The notes: generated from the letters alone by a model not told the origin. A stretch of 34,478 nucleotides of DNA from Flavobacteriales bacterium (GCA_018652335.1 JABICI010000115.1:1-34478); one strand, 5' to 3'; positions 16,566 through 26,361 are shown, counted from the first letter of the stretch. Program-made: numbers and translations.

Positions 16566-17186
16566 CTACTCTCCTTTTTCCTCTTTATTTTCAGCGTCAG
16601 TAACTTCTTTTTCTGTTTTTATATTACTTTCATCTTTTACATCAGATGATTTTTTTTCAACAATATTCTCTTCTACCTTCTCACTAGTAGCAACGTCTAT
16701 AATTTCTGAAGAAGTTACATCCTCTATAATATTATCTTTATTAGATTCAGTTATTGTAGATTGATCTAAATTCTTTTTCCTTGTTCTTCTTGATTTTGAT
16801 TTCTTAGGCTTATTTGTTGTATATTCCTCATTATAATCAACTAACTCAATAATAGCCATCTGAGCATTATCACCAAGCCTATTACTAAGTTTAAGAATTC
16901 TTGTGTAGCCTCCTTGTCTATCTGAAACCTTTGTTGCAATATCACTGAATAATTCTGTAATTGCTTCTTTTTGTTTTAAATAAGAAAAAGCAATTCTTCT
17001 TGAGTGAGTTGTATCATTCTTAGATTTAGTAATTAAAGGTTCTATATATACCCTAAGAGCTTTTGCTTTTGCCAATGTAGTTTTAATACGCTTATGCTCA
17101 ATTAATGAACATGCCATATTTGAAAGCATTGCTTTCCTATGTGCAGATTTTCTACTTAAGTGATTAAATTTTTTTCCGTGTCTCAT
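16566..17186 (-). CDS. rplQ: 50S ribosomal protein L17 with long C-terminal tail
   Basis: Large-subunit protein lining the outside of the exit-tunnel region. The L17 core occupies 1-119 ([20 protein letters not shown] at the start, the conserved [19 protein letters not shown] near the end). It is followed by a strongly basic linker (126-139, [13 protein letters not shown]) and a 65-residue acidic, low-complexity tail rich in Glu, Lys, Asp, Ser and Val. E. coli L17 has 127 aa, so the tail adds about 80 residues; tails of variable length occur in Bacteroidetes L17. It is the last gene of the ribosomal cluster, 21 bases after rpoA, followed by a terminator hairpin. Confidence 0.96.
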   Translation of the reverse strand: MRHGKKFNHLSRKSAHRKAMLSNMACSLIEHKRIKTTLAKAKALRVYIEPLITKSKNDTTHSRRIAFSYLKQKEAITELFSDIATKVSDRQGGYTRILKLSNRLGDNAQMAIIELVDYNEEYTTNKPKKSKSRRTRKKNLDQSTITESNKDNIIEDVTSSEIIDVATSEKVEENIVEKKSSDVKDESNIKTEKEVTDAENKEEKGE

Positions 17187-17207
17187 TTTATTCTAATCTT
17201 TTATTCT

Positions 17208-18179
17208 TTAATTATACTTTTCAACATCAAAACCAAATGTTAATCCTTTCTCGGAAACTAAATCTTCTAACTCAGTAAGTGATTTTTTACCAAAGTTTCT
17301 AAACTTTAACATATCTGATTTTTTAAATGAAACCAACTCACCTAAAGTAAACACCTCAGCAGTTTTCAAACAATTTAGTGCTCTAACTGACAAACCAAAT
17401 TCAGTTAATTCAGTTTTTAAAAGTTGTCGCATGTGTAGTGTATCTTCATCAAAATCATCAACTATTTCCTCCTCTAAATTAATTTTTTCATCAGAAAAAA
17501 GCATGAAATGCTGAATAAGAATCTTAGAAGCTTCAGTTAACGCATTTTTTGGTTCAATTGAACCATCAGTTGTAATATTGAAATTTAACTTCTCGAAATC
17601 GGTCTTCTGACCTACTCTATAATTTTCTATATTATAATTAACATTTTTAATTGGAGTAAAAATTGAATCAATCGCAATTGTACCAATTGAAGCATCTTCA
17701 TCTATATTTTCATCTGCAGGAACATATCCTCTTCCCTTTGAAATAGTAAATTCCATCTCAAAAGTAACAGATTTATTCATTTCACATATTACTTGGTCAG
17801 TATTAAGAACTTGAAAATTAGATAAACTACTTGCAATATCAGCTGCAGTTACATTATCACTCTTTGTAACTTTAAGAGTAGCAACTTCAGATTCAACAGA
17901 ATCAATTTGTTGCTTGAACCTAACTTGCTTGATATTTAAAATAATTTCTGCTATATCCTGAACAACACCTTCAATAGTAGAAAATTCATGATCAACACCA
18001 GTTATCTTAATTGATGTAATAGCAAATCCTTCTAAAGATGATAACAAAACTCTTCTTAAAGCATTACCAACAGTTAAACCATATCCAGGTTCAAGAGGAC
18101 GAAACTCGAAATTTCCTTGATTAGCTTCCTCATTTATCATTATAACCTCATCAGGCTTTTGAAAATTTAAAATTGACAT
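17208..18179 (-). CDS. rpoA: DNA-directed RNA polymerase subunit alpha
   Basis: A 323-aa alpha subunit whose dimer nucleates RNA polymerase assembly. N-terminal domain: about 1-235, with the dimer helix [20 protein letters not shown] (32-51). Flexible acidic linker: 232-248. C-terminal DNA- and activator-binding domain: about 253-313, with the UP-element-binding residues kept (Arg266, Asn269 and Lys272 in [14 protein letters not shown] 297-301). It is complete and of normal size. It sits between rpsD and rplQ, as in the alpha operon of most bacteria, with gaps of about 20 bases. Confidence 0.98.
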   Translation of the reverse strand: MSILNFQKPDEVIMINEEANQGNFEFRPLEPGYGLTVGNALRRVLLSSLEGFAITSIKITGVDHEFSTIEGVVQDIAEIILNIKQVRFKQQIDSVESEVATLKVTKSDNVTAADIASSLSNFQVLNTDQVICEMNKSVTFEMEFTISKGRGYVPADENIDEDASIGTIAIDSIFTPIKNVNYNIENYRVGQKTDFEKLNFNITTDGSIEPKNALTEASKILIQHFMLFSDEKINLEEEIVDDFDEDTLHMRQLLKTELTEFGLSVRALNCLKTAEVFTLGELVSFKKSDMLKFRNFGKKSLTELEDLVSEKGLTFGFDVEKYN

Positions 18180-18198
18180 ATTTAATTTTTTAATTATT

Positions 18199-18804
18199 TT
18201 ATTTGGAGTATAACTCTACTATTACTTGTTCTTTAATATTCTCTGGAATCTGAATTCTTTCAGGTGCAGCTATTACCTTACCAACTTTTGTTTCTGAATT
18301 AAATTCAAGCCATTCCATTTGAATTTTATTAGAAGCAATTGCATTGTCAATTACTTCTAAAGATTTTGATCTTTCTCTAACAGATACTAGATCACCAACT
18401 CTCAAGGCAAAAGAAGGTATATTAATATTATCACCATTAACAGTGATATGATTATGCGTCACCAATTGTCTTGCTGCTCTTCTTGTAGGAGCAAGTCCTA
18501 ATCTAAATACAACATTATCTAAACGCATCTCACACATTTGAAGTAAAACTTCACCTGTAACTCCTTTTCTTCTGAGCGCCTCTTTAAACAAATTAGAAAA
18601 TTGCTTCTCTAAGATACCATAAGTAAATTTAGCTTTTTGCTTTTCCATTAACTGCACACCATAAGCAGATTCTTTTCCTCTTCTACGTTGATTACCATGC
18701 TGTCCGGGACCATAAGCTTTTTTTGCTAAAGCTTTATCTGGACCAAAAATTGGTTCTCCGAATCTTCTTGCTATTCTTGATGTTGGGCCTGTATATCTTG
18801 CCAT
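18199..18804 (-). CDS. rpsD: 30S ribosomal protein S4
   Basis: A 201-aa primary 16S rRNA-binding protein that starts assembly of the 30S body and helps secure decoding accuracy. The N-terminal region has [19 protein letters not shown]. The S4 RNA-binding domain begins at [11 protein letters not shown] (93-103) and includes [18 protein letters not shown] (107-124). There is no N-terminal zinc-binding cysteine cluster, so this is the zinc-free form. Slightly shorter than the E. coli protein (206 aa). It lies between rpsK and rpoA in the alpha part of the cluster. Confidence 0.98.
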   Translation of the reverse strand: MARYTGPTSRIARRFGEPIFGPDKALAKKAYGPGQHGNQRRRGKESAYGVQLMEKQKAKFTYGILEKQFSNLFKEALRRKGVTGEVLLQMCEMRLDNVVFRLGLAPTRRAARQLVTHNHITVNGDNINIPSFALRVGDLVSVRERSKSLEVIDNAIASNKIQMEWLEFNSETKVGKVIAAPERIQIPENIKEQVIVELYSK

Positions 18805-18822
18805 TTTTTTTAATATAATTAA

Positions 18823-19203
18823 TTAAACTCTTCTTTTCTTAGGTGGTCTACATCCATTATGTGGTAATGGAGTAATATCAATAATTTCTGTTACGATAAT
18901 TCCTGAATTATGAATCGATCTAATTGCAGATTCTCTACCTTGACCAGGTCCCTTAACATAAACCTTTACTCTTTTTAGACCTTTCTCAAGAGCAACTTTT
19001 GAACAATCTTCCGCTGCCATCTGAGCAGCATAAGGAGTGTTCTTCTTTGATCCTCTAAATCCCATTTTACCCGCAGATGACCAAGAAATTACTTGTCCAC
19101 TGTTATTTGTTAGTGAAATGATAATATTATTGAAGCTCGCATGAATATGCGCTTGTCCCTCTGCTTCAACTCTTACTGTATTTTTTTTTGTTGTTTTAGC
19201 CAT
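18823..19203 (-). CDS. rpsK: 30S ribosomal protein S11
   Basis: A 126-aa protein of the 30S platform near the E site and the 3' end of 16S rRNA. Recognisable segments are [16 protein letters not shown] (18-33), [32 protein letters not shown] and the C-terminal [18 protein letters not shown]. The N-terminus [16 protein letters not shown] is short and basic as in Bacteroidetes relatives. It starts 8 bases after rpsM and is followed 18 bases later by rpsD. Confidence 0.98.
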   Translation of the reverse strand: MAKTTKKNTVRVEAEGQAHIHASFNNIIISLTNNSGQVISWSSAGKMGFRGSKKNTPYAAQMAAEDCSKVALEKGLKRVKVYVKGPGQGRESAIRSIHNSGIIVTEIIDITPLPHNGCRPPKKRRV

Positions 19204-19211
19204 ACTATGTT

Positions 19212-19589
19212 TTATTTAGTTGCAATCTTTTTGTTAGCAACTGTTTTCCTTTTTCCTTTTCTAGTTCTAGAGTTGTTTTTAGTTTTCTGTCCTCTCAGAG
19301 GTAAGCCAGTTCTGTGACGTATACCTCTATAACAACCAATATCCATTAGTCGCTTAATACTCATCTTAGTCTCAGCTCTTAATTCTCCTTCTACTGTGTA
19401 GTTATCAGCTATAATAGCTCTGATAGCACTTGCTTGTTCATCTGTCCAATCTTGAACCTTAATATCATGAGAAATTTTTGCTTCATCTAAAATTGCTTTT
19501 GCAAAAGATGAACCAATTCCATATACATAAGTTAATCCAATAACTCCTCTTTTATTTTTTGGTAAATCAATACCTTGTATTCTTGCCAT
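19212..19589 (-). CDS. rpsM: 30S ribosomal protein S13
   Basis: A 125-aa head protein of the small subunit that contacts the P-site tRNA and forms bridges to the large subunit. It begins [20 protein letters not shown], has the helix-two-turn-helix segment [16 protein letters not shown], then [17 protein letters not shown] (about 92-108), and ends in the basic tail that reaches the tRNA ([18 protein letters not shown]). Length is normal. It starts 2 bases after rpmJ, so the two are closely coupled. Confidence 0.98.
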   Translation of the reverse strand: MARIQGIDLPKNKRGVIGLTYVYGIGSSFAKAILDEAKISHDIKVQDWTDEQASAIRAIIADNYTVEGELRAETKMSIKRLMDIGCYRGIRHRTGLPLRGQKTKNNSRTRKGKRKTVANKKIATK

Positions 19590-19591
19590 TT

Positions 19592-19708
19592 TTAACCTTG
19601 TCTTTGTTTATATCTAGGGTTTTTTTTATTGATTACATAAACGCGACCTTTTCTTTTCACGATGATGCAATCTTCACTTCTTTTTTTTACTGATGCTCGT
19701 ACTTTCAT
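19592..19708 (-). CDS. rpmJ: 50S ribosomal protein L36 (zinc-free type)
   Basis: Translating the - strand from the ATG at 19708 gives an intact 38-aa protein beginning [20 protein letters not shown] and ending [12 protein letters not shown]. It lies exactly between infA and rpsM, the usual place. Compared with the zinc-binding form (Cys11, Cys14, Cys27, His33), only Cys14 remains; the others are Ser11, Asn27 and Tyr33. It is therefore the C-minus type, which cannot hold a zinc ion in the usual way and is common in Bacteroidetes. L36 binds 23S rRNA near the base of the L7/L12 stalk. Confidence 0.95.
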   Translation of the reverse strand: MKVRASVKKRSEDCIIVKRKGRVYVINKKNPRYKQRQG

Positions 19709-19722
19709 TTTCTTTTTTTTAA

Positions 19723-19938
19723 TTAGTACCTGTAAGTTATTCTTCCTTTTGTTAAATCGTAAGGAGACATCTCAAGTTTTATTTTATCGCCAGTTAATAG
19801 TTTTATATAGAATTTTCTCATTTTACCAGAAATATGTGCAACAACTTCATGTCCATTTTCAAGTTCAACTCTAAACATTGCATTTGATAATGCTTGCACT
19901 ATTACGCCATCTAATTCTATATTTCCTTGTTTAGCCAT
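19723..19938 (-). CDS. infA: Translation initiation factor IF-1
   Basis: A 71-aa single OB-fold protein that covers the A site of the 30S subunit during initiation. The sequence is typical: [41 protein letters not shown], then [22 protein letters not shown]. The length equals the family standard. Its start overlaps the end of map by 8 bases, and rpmJ follows 14 bases later, so it is embedded in the ribosomal transcript between map and rpmJ. Confidence 0.98.
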   Translation of the reverse strand: MAKQGNIELDGVIVQALSNAMFRVELENGHEVVAHISGKMRKFYIKLLTGDKIKLEMSPYDLTKGRITYRY

Positions 19939-20704
19939 TTATTTTTTTTTCTATATCTACAAAACTTGATAATATTTCCGCCTTTCCTTTTCGAACAACA
20001 ATAGTGTGTTCAAAATGTGCAGATGGTTTATTATCAATAGTTGTTATTGTCCATCCATCGTTATGTTGCTTTATACCTCTTTTACCCATATTAATCATTG
20101 GTTCAATTGCAATTACTAAACCTTCTTTAAGAATAATTCCATTTCCAGATTTACCATAATTAGGTACTTCAGGAGATTCGTGTAATTTTTTTCCCAAACC
20201 ATGACCTACTAACTCTCTTACAACTGAATAACCAAAAGATTCAGCATAATTTTGAATAGCTGAACTGATATCACCAATTCTATTTCCAACACAAGCCATT
20301 TCAATTCCTTTTAAAAGTGATTCTTTTGTAACTTCAAGTAACTTTTTAGTACTATCATTAACAATACCAACTTCATAAGTATAAGCGGAGTCCCCATAGT
20401 AATCATTCATTAACACGCCACAATCAACTGATAGAATATCTCCATTTTTTAATACATTACTATTTGGAATACCGTGTACTACTTGATGATTTGGTGACAT
20501 ACAAAGGGTATTAGGAAAACCATTATATCCCTTAAAAGCAGGTTCACCACCATTATCTCTAATAAATTCTTCAGCAATTTTATCTAATGCTAAAGTTGTT
20601 ATCCCAGGTTTAATAAGCCCTGCAATTTCTGCATGGGTATTAGCAACAAGTAAAGAACTTTTTCTAACTAAATCTATCTCTTCTTCTGATTTATAATTTA
20701 TCAT
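19931..20704 (-). CDS. map: Methionine aminopeptidase, type I
   Basis: A 257-aa dimetal enzyme that removes the initiator methionine from new proteins with small second residues. The pita-bread fold ligands are all present: Asp94 (LSVDCGV), Asp105 (YYGDSAYT), His168 ([11 protein letters not shown]), Glu201 (AIEPMINMG) and Glu232 ([10 protein letters not shown]), plus the substrate-site His77 (QVVHGIPN). No N-terminal SH3-binding or zinc extension. It is placed between secY (9 bases before) and infA (8-base overlap), linking nascent chain maturation with secretion and initiation genes. Confidence 0.97.
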   Translation of the reverse strand: MINYKSEEEIDLVRKSSLLVANTHAEIAGLIKPGITTLALDKIAEEFIRDNGGEPAFKGYNGFPNTLCMSPNHQVVHGIPNSNVLKNGDILSVDCGVLMNDYYGDSAYTYEVGIVNDSTKKLLEVTKESLLKGIEMACVGNRIGDISSAIQNYAESFGYSVVRELVGHGLGKKLHESPEVPNYGKSGNGIILKEGLVIAIEPMINMGKRGIKQHNDGWTITTIDNKPSAHFEHTIVVRKGKAEILSSFVDIEKKING

Positions 20705-20713
20705 ATAAAATGA

Positions 20714-22051
20714 TTACATCATATTTCCAGAAGATTTTCCCTTTATCCTCCCTGAATCCATTAACCCGTCATAATGACGCATTAGTAGATGACTTTCAAT
20801 TTGTTGAAGTGTATCTAAAATCACACCAACTAAAATTAATAATGAAGTACCTCCATAAAACTGAGCGAACTGCATGTTTACACCAGCAGCCATAGCAAAA
20901 GCAGGAAGTATTGCAACAAAACCTAAAAATAGTGATCCCGGAAATGTAATACGTGACATTACTGCATCAAGATAATCAGATGTTGCTCTTCCTGGTTTTA
21001 TACCTGGTATAAATCCACCATTTTTTTTCATATCATCAGCCATTTGGTTAGGATTAACAGTAATAGCAGTATAAAAATATGTAAACAGAACAATCATTAT
21101 AAAAAACATGAAATTATACCAAAATCCACCAAAATCTGTTAAAACTGATGCTATTCCCTGTAAACTTTCACTGTCAGAGAATCCAACTAATGTAATTGGG
21201 ACAAACATTATTGCTTGAGCAAATATTATTGGCATAACTCCGGCAGCATTAACTTTTAAAGGAATAAACTGTCGTACACCACCATATTGTTTATTACCAA
21301 CAACTCGTTTAGCATATTGAACAGGTATACGTCTTGTTCCTTGAACTAATAAAATGGATATCATTATAACAATAAGCAATGCAAGCATTTCAACCATAAA
21401 AATTACTAAACCACCACCGGTTGAACCTAAAGCAGCTACAAACTCTTGCATTAAAGATTGTGGTAAACCAGCAATTATCCCAATCATAATTAACAAGGAA
21501 ATTCCATTACCAATTCCTCTGTCTGTTATCTTTTCTCCTAACCACATAACAAACATAGTACCAGTAACTAAAATAATAATTGAAGATGCCCAAAAACCTC
21601 CAGCAGGTAATAAAAATGCTGATTCAGGTAACGTTGCCTTAAGGTTAGCAATATATCCTGGTGCTTGTCCTCCAGTAATAAGTATTGTTAAATATCTTGT
21701 GATATTATTAATCTTTCTTCTACCACTTTCGCCTTCTTTTTGTAATTTTTGGAAATAAGGAATCGCCATACCTAGTAATTGTACAACAATAGATGCAGAA
21801 ATATAAGGCATTATTCCCAATGCAAAAATGGAGGCTTGAGAAAATGCACCACCAGTAAACATATTTAATAATCCTAATAGTCCATCGGAAGTTTGGTCTT
21901 GTAAAGCTGAAAGCTGTGAAGGATCAACACCAGGAATAACAACAAAAGATCCAAGTCTATAGATGGCTAAAATACCTAAAGTAACTAAGATTCTATTTCT
22001 TAGTTCTTCAATTTTCCAAATATTTTTAATAGTTTCTAAAAATTTTTTCAT
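20714..22051 (-). CDS. secY: Preprotein translocase subunit SecY
   Basis: A 445-aa channel subunit of the Sec translocon in the inner membrane, with ten predicted membrane segments. It starts with a cytoplasmic amphipathic stretch, then TM1 (RILVTLGILAIYRLGSFVVI), and the plug-region motif ALGIMPYISASIVVQLLG (76-93). The ribosome-binding cytoplasmic loop carries RRIPVQYAKRVVG, and PGRATSDYLD lies in a later loop. It is complete and of normal length. It starts one base after rplO (TAAAATG pattern), and map follows 9 bases later. SecE and SecG are elsewhere. Confidence 0.98.
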   Translation of the reverse strand: MKKFLETIKNIWKIEELRNRILVTLGILAIYRLGSFVVIPGVDPSQLSALQDQTSDGLLGLLNMFTGGAFSQASIFALGIMPYISASIVVQLLGMAIPYFQKLQKEGESGRRKINNITRYLTILITGGQAPGYIANLKATLPESAFLLPAGGFWASSIIILVTGTMFVMWLGEKITDRGIGNGISLLIMIGIIAGLPQSLMQEFVAALGSTGGGLVIFMVEMLALLIVIMISILLVQGTRRIPVQYAKRVVGNKQYGGVRQFIPLKVNAAGVMPIIFAQAIMFVPITLVGFSDSESLQGIASVLTDFGGFWYNFMFFIMIVLFTYFYTAITVNPNQMADDMKKNGGFIPGIKPGRATSDYLDAVMSRITFPGSLFLGFVAILPAFAMAAGVNMQFAQFYGGTSLLILVGVILDTLQQIESHLLMRHYDGLMDSGRIKGKSSGNMM

Positions 22052-22052
22052 T

Positions 22053-22511
22053 TTACTTTTCTATGATAGTTGCGGTACCACCTGCCTTTTCAATAGAGAG
22101 TTTAGCTGATGCTGAAAAAGCATCTGCCTCAATATTAATTTTAACAGAAAGGGTTCCTCTTCCTAAAATCTTAACTAAATCATTTTTTTGAACAAGTCCA
22201 TTATTCATTAAATCTTTTTTTACAATACTTGATTTTAGTTTTTTAGAGTTAACTAAAGATTCTATAGTATCAATATTAACACCATTATATTCAACACGAT
22301 TTGGTGAAGTAAATCCAAATTTAGGTACTCTTCTTTGAAGTGGTTGCTGACCACCTTCAAATCCAATTTTTCTTGAATATCCAGAACGTGATTTTGCACC
22401 CTTATGTCCTCGTGTTGAAGTACCACCTTTTTTAGACCCTTCTCCTCTTCCTACGGCCCTCTTTTTATTTTTTATAGAACCTTCAACAGGTTTTAAATTT
22501 TGTAATTCCAT
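22053..22511 (-). CDS. rplO: 50S ribosomal protein L15
   Basis: A 152-aa large-subunit assembly protein. The N-terminal half is a glycine/lysine-rich extended arm that penetrates 23S rRNA (AVGRGEGSKKGGTSTRGHKG, SRSGYSRKIGFEGGQQPLQRR). The globular C-terminal half has VKILGRGTLSVKINIEADAF and ends KAGGTATIIEK. A few residues longer than E. coli L15 (144). It is in the standard place between rpmD (7 bases before) and secY (1 base after). Confidence 0.98.
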   Translation of the reverse strand: MELQNLKPVEGSIKNKKRAVGRGEGSKKGGTSTRGHKGAKSRSGYSRKIGFEGGQQPLQRRVPKFGFTSPNRVEYNGVNIDTIESLVNSKKLKSSIVKKDLMNNGLVQKNDLVKILGRGTLSVKINIEADAFSASAKLSIEKAGGTATIIEK

Positions 22512-22518
22512 ATGAATA

Positions 22519-22695
22519 TTATTTTACTACATTTATTAAATGAGAAACTTTGTTTACCATTCCTAATATTTGTGGAGTTGCATTATGTTCAACAACTGCA
22601 TTCATTTTTCTAAGTCCCAAAGCATCTAAAGTTCTTCTCTGATCTTTAGGCCTTCCAATTCTACTCCTAACTTGTTTTATTTTAATCTTGTCCAT
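22519..22695 (-). CDS. rpmD: 50S ribosomal protein L30
   Basis: Translation of the - strand from the ATG at 22693-22695 gives an intact 58-aa protein: [56 protein letters not shown] and a final lysine. This is the full bacterial L30 with the conserved QVRSRIGRP and LGLRKM segments. It fills the gap between rpsE and rplO with 7 bases on each side. L30 is dispensable and absent in some bacteria, but it is kept here. Confidence 0.96.
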   Translation of the reverse strand: MDKIKIKQVRSRIGRPKDQRRTLDALGLRKMNAVVEHNATPQILGMVNKVSHLINVVK

Positions 22696-22702
22696 AATAT
22701 AA

Positions 22703-23227
22703 TTATCCGTTAAATACCTTATCCATTGTTACACCTCTTTGCATAGCTACAGTTCTTGGGTCTCTTAATTCAAGTAGTGCCTTTAGAGTAGCTTTTACTA
22801 GATTATGAGAATTTGCAGAACCTTTAGATTTTGCAAGAATATCTTTTACACCAGCACTTTCTAATACAGCACGCATAGCACCACCAGCTTTAACACCAGT
22901 ACCATTTGAAGCAGGTTTAATCAATACAGAAGCACCTTTAAATTTAGCTACCTGTTCATGCGGAATGGTACCCTTGTATATAGGAATCCTTACTAAATTT
23001 TTCTTAGCAGATTCAATACCTTTCTGTATAGCTGTAGCTACATCCTTAGATTTACCTAATCCAATACCAACAACACTTTTTTCATCACCAACAACGACAA
23101 TAGCTGAGAACCTAAAAGCTCTACCACCTTTAGTTACTTTAACAACTCTTTGGACTCCAACAAGTCTATCTTTTAACTCAATGTCTCCAGAAATATTTAC
23201 TCTTTTATTTTGTGCTAATTTTAACAT
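22703..23227 (-). CDS. rpsE: 30S ribosomal protein S5
   Basis: A 174-aa body protein at the mRNA entry tunnel, involved in decoding accuracy and helicase activity of the ribosome. The N-terminal double-stranded-RNA-binding-like domain has [29 protein letters not shown]; its loop VTKGGR is the site of known spectinomycin-resistance changes and looks ordinary. The C-terminal domain has [21 protein letters not shown] (109-129) and [12 protein letters not shown]. It follows rplR by 11 bases and precedes rpmD by 7. Confidence 0.98.
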   Translation of the reverse strand: MLKLAQNKRVNISGDIELKDRLVGVQRVVKVTKGGRAFRFSAIVVVGDEKSVVGIGLGKSKDVATAIQKGIESAKKNLVRIPIYKGTIPHEQVAKFKGASVLIKPASNGTGVKAGGAMRAVLESAGVKDILAKSKGSANSHNLVKATLKALLELRDPRTVAMQRGVTMDKVFNG

Positions 23228-23238
23228 ATATTAATTTC

Positions 23239-23577
23239 TTAAAATTTTAAACCTCCTTCACGAGCTGATTCAGCAAGTGCTTTAACTCTACCGTGGTATA
23301 AAAAACCACCTCTATCAAATACTACTGAACTAAATCCTGCTTTTAAAGCATTATCAGCTATTAATTTTCCTACTGCAGATGCTTGTTCAGTTTTTGTTCC
23401 TTTAGAAGAAGCAGAAGATGCTGACGTTAATGTAACGTTTGAAACATCATCTATTAACTGAGCATAAATCTCTTTATTTGATCTAAAAACAGCAAGTCTA
23501 GGTCTTTCAGATGTTCCTGAAACCTTCTTTCTAATAGAGTATCTTACTCTCTTTCTAGCGTCTTTTTTTGATTGCAT
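23239..23577 (-). CDS. rplR: 50S ribosomal protein L18
   Basis: A 112-aa protein of the central protuberance that binds 5S rRNA with L5. The basic N-terminus is [20 protein letters not shown], followed by the conserved [32 protein letters not shown] and the C-terminal [28 protein letters not shown] region. Length is normal. It lies between rplF (12 bases) and rpsE (11 bases), as in the spc operon of most bacteria. Confidence 0.98.
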   Translation of the reverse strand: MQSKKDARKRVRYSIRKKVSGTSERPRLAVFRSNKEIYAQLIDDVSNVTLTSASSASSKGTKTEQASAVGKLIADNALKAGFSSVVFDRGGFLYHGRVKALAESAREGGLKF

Positions 23578-23589
23578 TATAATATTCTT

Positions 23590-24141
23590 TTATTTAGCAG
23601 CAGTTTTACCTGCTTTTTTCCTTACATATTCATCAACATACCTAATACCCTTACCTTTATATGGTTCAGGTTTTCTTTCAGCTCTAATTCTTGCCGCTAT
23701 AGCTCCTACCAATTGTTTATCATGACCAGAAATAGTTACAATTGGCGCTTTTCCTTTTTCTGTTTCAGCAGTTACTTTTACCTCATCAGGAATATCAAAT
23801 ATGATATTGTGAGAATAACCAACAGAAATATCTAATTTCTTACCTTGAGTTGAAGCTCTGTAACCAACACCTCTTAACTCAAGTTTTTTGGTATGACCAT
23901 TAATTACTCCTTCAATCATATTTGAAATTAAAGCTCTATACAATCCATGCTTAGATCTCACATCTTTATTATCAGATTCTCTTGTTAAAGAGATTATATT
24001 TTCATTAACTGAAACGCTTATTGAGGAATCAATAGTTTGAGAAAGTTCTCCTAATTTACCTTTAACAATTATTTCAGAACCTTCTAAAGAAACATTAACT
24101 GTTTCAGGAACTGTAATTGGGTTATTTCCGATTCTTGACAT
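23590..24141 (-). CDS. rplF: 50S ribosomal protein L6
   Basis: A 183-aa large-subunit protein near the sarcin-ricin loop and factor-binding site. It has the two tandem L6 folds: the first about 11-81 (VTVPETVNVSLEGSEIIVKGKLGEL) and the second about 89-165, ending with the signature KPEPYKGKGIRYVDE (152-167) and a basic tail YVRKKAGKTAAK. It is complete; the gaps are 19 bases to rpsH and 12 to rplR. Confidence 0.98.
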   Translation of the reverse strand: MSRIGNNPITVPETVNVSLEGSEIIVKGKLGELSQTIDSSISVSVNENIISLTRESDNKDVRSKHGLYRALISNMIEGVINGHTKKLELRGVGYRASTQGKKLDISVGYSHNIIFDIPDEVKVTAETEKGKAPIVTISGHDKQLVGAIAARIRAERKPEPYKGKGIRYVDEYVRKKAGKTAAK

Positions 24142-24160
24142 TATTACTATTATTTATCAA

Positions 24161-24562
24161 TTAATATACGTGACATATTACTTCACCACCAACATTTAGA
24201 TTTCTAGCCTCTTTGTCAGTAATTAAACCTTTAGATGTTGAAATTATAGCAATACCTAAACCGTTAATTACACGCGGTAAGTTAGTAGCATCAGCATACT
24301 TTCTTAATCCAGGTTTCGAAATTCTAATTAACTTCTTAATCGCAGGTAATTTAGATTGAACACTGTACTTTAGTGCAATCTTAATATTACCTTGATTATT
24401 TTTTGTCTCTTCAAACTTAAAATTTAAAATGTAACCTTTATCGTGCAAAATTTCAGTTATAGATTTTTTCATATTTGATGCAGGTATATCAACAACTTTG
24501 TGGCCTGCCATTTGTGCATTTCTAACTCTCGTCAAATAATCTGCTATTGGATCTGTAAACAT
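24161..24562 (-). CDS. rpsH: 30S ribosomal protein S8
   Basis: A 133-aa primary binder of the central domain of 16S rRNA. N-terminal segment: [21 protein letters not shown]-terminal signature: [33 protein letters not shown], with the conserved STSKG and GGE.IC residues. In E. coli S8 represses the spc operon by binding its mRNA; the sequence here does not reveal whether such control exists. It is 19 bases after rpsN and 19 before rplF. Confidence 0.98.
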   Translation of the reverse strand: MFTDPIADYLTRVRNAQMAGHKVVDIPASNMKKSITEILHDKGYILNFKFEETKNNQGNIKIALKYSVQSKLPAIKKLIRISKPGLRKYADATNLPRVINGLGIAIISTSKGLITDKEARNLNVGGEVICHVY

Positions 24563-24581
24563 CTTTATTATTATTTATTTG

Positions 24582-24851
24582 TTACCAACTTGCTTTTTTA
24601 ACTCCAGGTATTAAACCGAAGTTAGCCATTTCTCTAAATTTAACTCTAGATATACCAAATTGTCTGATATACCCTTTTGGTCTACCTGTCAGCTTACACC
24701 TATTATGCATTCTAATTGGAGATGCATCTTTAGGTAATTTTTGTAAACCTTCATAATCACCAGCTGCTTTGAGAGCAGCTCTTTTTTCAGCATATTTTGC
24801 TACAGTTTTAGCTCTTTTGACTTCACGAGCTTTCATAGATTCTTTTGCCAT
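24582..24851 (-). CDS. rpsN: 30S ribosomal protein S14 (zinc-free type)
   Basis: An 89-aa head protein needed late in 30S assembly. It is the long form without the CxxC...CxxC zinc motif found in the 61-aa form: it begins [20 protein letters not shown], and near the C-terminus has [19 protein letters not shown] and [18 protein letters not shown]. Together with the C-minus L36 in this cluster it points to a low-zinc ribosome. It is 3 bases after rplE and 19 before rpsH. Confidence 0.98.
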   Translation of the reverse strand: MAKESMKAREVKRAKTVAKYAEKRAALKAAGDYEGLQKLPKDASPIRMHNRCKLTGRPKGYIRQFGISRVKFREMANFGLIPGVKKASW

Positions 24852-24854
24852 ATA

Positions 24855-25397
24855 TTATTTTTGAAAAGGTAATCCAAGTTCCCTTAGTAAAACTAAAGAT
24901 TCTTCATTTGAATCTGTACTAGTTACAAAGGTAATATCCATACCTGTTATATTTTTAATTTTATCAATACTTATTTCTGGAAAAGCTATTTGTTCTTTTA
25001 TTCCCATTGTATAATTTCCTCTACCATCAAAACCTTTAACTGGTAAACCTGAAAAATCACGAACACGAGGTAAAGTTGAAGTAATAAATCTCTCAAGAAA
25101 TTCATACATTTGATTACCTCTTAAAGTTACCATAACACCAACAGGCATACCTTTTCTTAATTTAAAATTTGATATGTCTTTAGTTGAATTAGTCAGCATA
25201 GCCTTCTGGCCAGCAATTATAGACATTTCTTGATGAGCCGCCTCAATTTGTTTTTTATCTGACGCAGCTTTACCTATTCCTTGATTAAGACAAATCTTAA
25301 CCAATTTAGGCACTTGCATTACAGATTTATAGTTTCCTTTAAGGTTTTTTACAACCTCTTCTTGGTACTTTGTTTTGAGTCTTGGTATATATTCCAT
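24855..25397 (-). CDS. rplE: 50S ribosomal protein L5
   Basis: A 180-aa 5S-rRNA-binding protein of the central protuberance, contacting P-site tRNA and S13. Typical segments: [19 protein letters not shown] (26-44), the [20 protein letters not shown] block (80-100) and [19 protein letters not shown] (114-132), ending with [22 protein letters not shown]. Complete. The ATG shares one base with the rplX stop (TAATG), indicating translational coupling. Confidence 0.98.
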   Translation of the reverse strand: MEYIPRLKTKYQEEVVKNLKGNYKSVMQVPKLVKICLNQGIGKAASDKKQIEAAHQEMSIIAGQKAMLTNSTKDISNFKLRKGMPVGVMVTLRGNQMYEFLERFITSTLPRVRDFSGLPVKGFDGRGNYTMGIKEQIAFPEISIDKIKNITGMDITFVTSTDSNEESLVLLRELGLPFQK

Positions 25398-25720
25398 TAT
25401 TTAATTACTTCTCCAGTTTTTTTAGCGAATCTCACTAACTTACCTGATTTAACTTCTTTTTTTCTTCCGACTTTAGTTGCATCTCCTGACTTAGGATCTA
25501 TCAAAACAAGGTTAGAAATATGAATTTTTGCTTCTTGTTTAACAATTCCTCCTTGCGGATTTGCAGCATTTGGTTTTGTATGCTTAGAAATCAAATTAAC
25601 ACCTTCAACCATAGCCTTGTTTTCCTTTGGAAATACTTTAATAACTTTACCTTTAACTCCTTTTGAGTTTCCAGTAGTTACTACAACTATATCGTTTTTT
25701 ATTATCTTAATTTTTGCCAT
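25397..25720 (-). CDS. rplX: 50S ribosomal protein L24
   Basis: A 107-aa assembly-initiator protein that binds the 5' end of 23S rRNA and sits near the exit tunnel. The KOW domain covers about 7-40 ([23 protein letters not shown]), followed by [20 protein letters not shown] and a C-terminal [21 protein letters not shown]. It is complete, 10 bases after rplN and overlapping rplE by one base. Confidence 0.98.
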   Translation of the reverse strand: MAKIKIIKNDIVVVTTGNSKGVKGKVIKVFPKENKAMVEGVNLISKHTKPNAANPQGGIVKQEAKIHISNLVLIDPKSGDATKVGRKKEVKSGKLVRFAKKTGEVIK

Positions 25721-25730
25721 CTTATTTTTT

Positions 25731-26099
25731 TTATAATACTTCTGGAGCTAAAGAAACTATCTTCATAAAATCATTATCACGCAATTCACGAGCAACAGGG
25801 CCAAAAACTCTAGTACCCTTCATTTGACTATTTTCATCAATGATTACACATGCATTATCGCCAAAACGAATATATGATCCATCTGCTCTTCTTACCTCTT
25901 TTTTAGTTCTTACGACTACAGCTTTAACAACCTGTCCTTTTTTAATATTACCTGATGGCATAGCATGTTTAACTGTGCCTACGATTTTATCACCAATAGA
26001 AGCATAACGCGTTTTTGTACCACCTAATACTCTAATACAAAGTAATTCTTTTGCACCACTATTATCAGCTACTTTTATTCTTGATTCTTGTTGTATCAT
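25731..26099 (-). CDS. rplN: 50S ribosomal protein L14
   Basis: A 122-aa intersubunit bridge protein contacting 16S helix 14 and the binding site of the silencing factor RsfS. The N-terminus [20 protein letters not shown] is canonical, followed by [15 protein letters not shown], the [18 protein letters not shown] strand and the conserved [24 protein letters not shown] end. The length equals the family standard. It starts one base after rpsQ. Confidence 0.98.
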   Translation of the reverse strand: MIQQESRIKVADNSGAKELLCIRVLGGTKTRYASIGDKIVGTVKHAMPSGNIKKGQVVKAVVVRTKKEVRRADGSYIRFGDNACVIIDENSQMKGTRVFGPVARELRDNDFMKIVSLAPEVL

Positions 26100-26100
26100 T

Positions 26101-26358
26101 TTATTTAACTCTTTCGATAATTTCTACTAATCTCCAATTTTTACTTTTACTTAAAGGTCTTGTCTCCATAATTTTTACAGTATCTCCTTCATTGCAAGTA
26201 TTCTCTTCATCATGAGCAACAAATCTTGATGTTTTCTTAACAAATTTACCGTACAAACCATGTTTAACTTTTCTTTCAATAGCAACAACAATTGATTTAT
26301 CCATCTTATTGCTAGCTACTATCCCTATTCTTTCTTTTCTTAAATTTCTCTCCATCAT
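26101..26358 (-). CDS. rpsQ: 30S ribosomal protein S17
   Basis: An 85-aa OB-fold primary binder of 16S rRNA in the body of the 30S subunit. Segments: [19 protein letters not shown] (4-22), [20 protein letters not shown] and the C-terminal [20 protein letters not shown]. Two adjacent ATG codons open the frame; either could be used and the difference is one residue. It is 3 bases after rpmC and one base before rplN. Confidence 0.97.
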   Translation of the reverse strand: MMERNLRKERIGIVASNKMDKSIVVAIERKVKHGLYGKFVKKTSRFVAHDEENTCNEGDTVKIMETRPLSKSKNWRLVEIIERVK

Positions 26359-26361
26359 TAT

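Noticed and set aside
20710-23835. Open frames on the + strand opposite secY, rpsE and rplF
   Set aside because: They are antisense to conserved ribosomal and translocase genes and their products look like reverse-frame noise.
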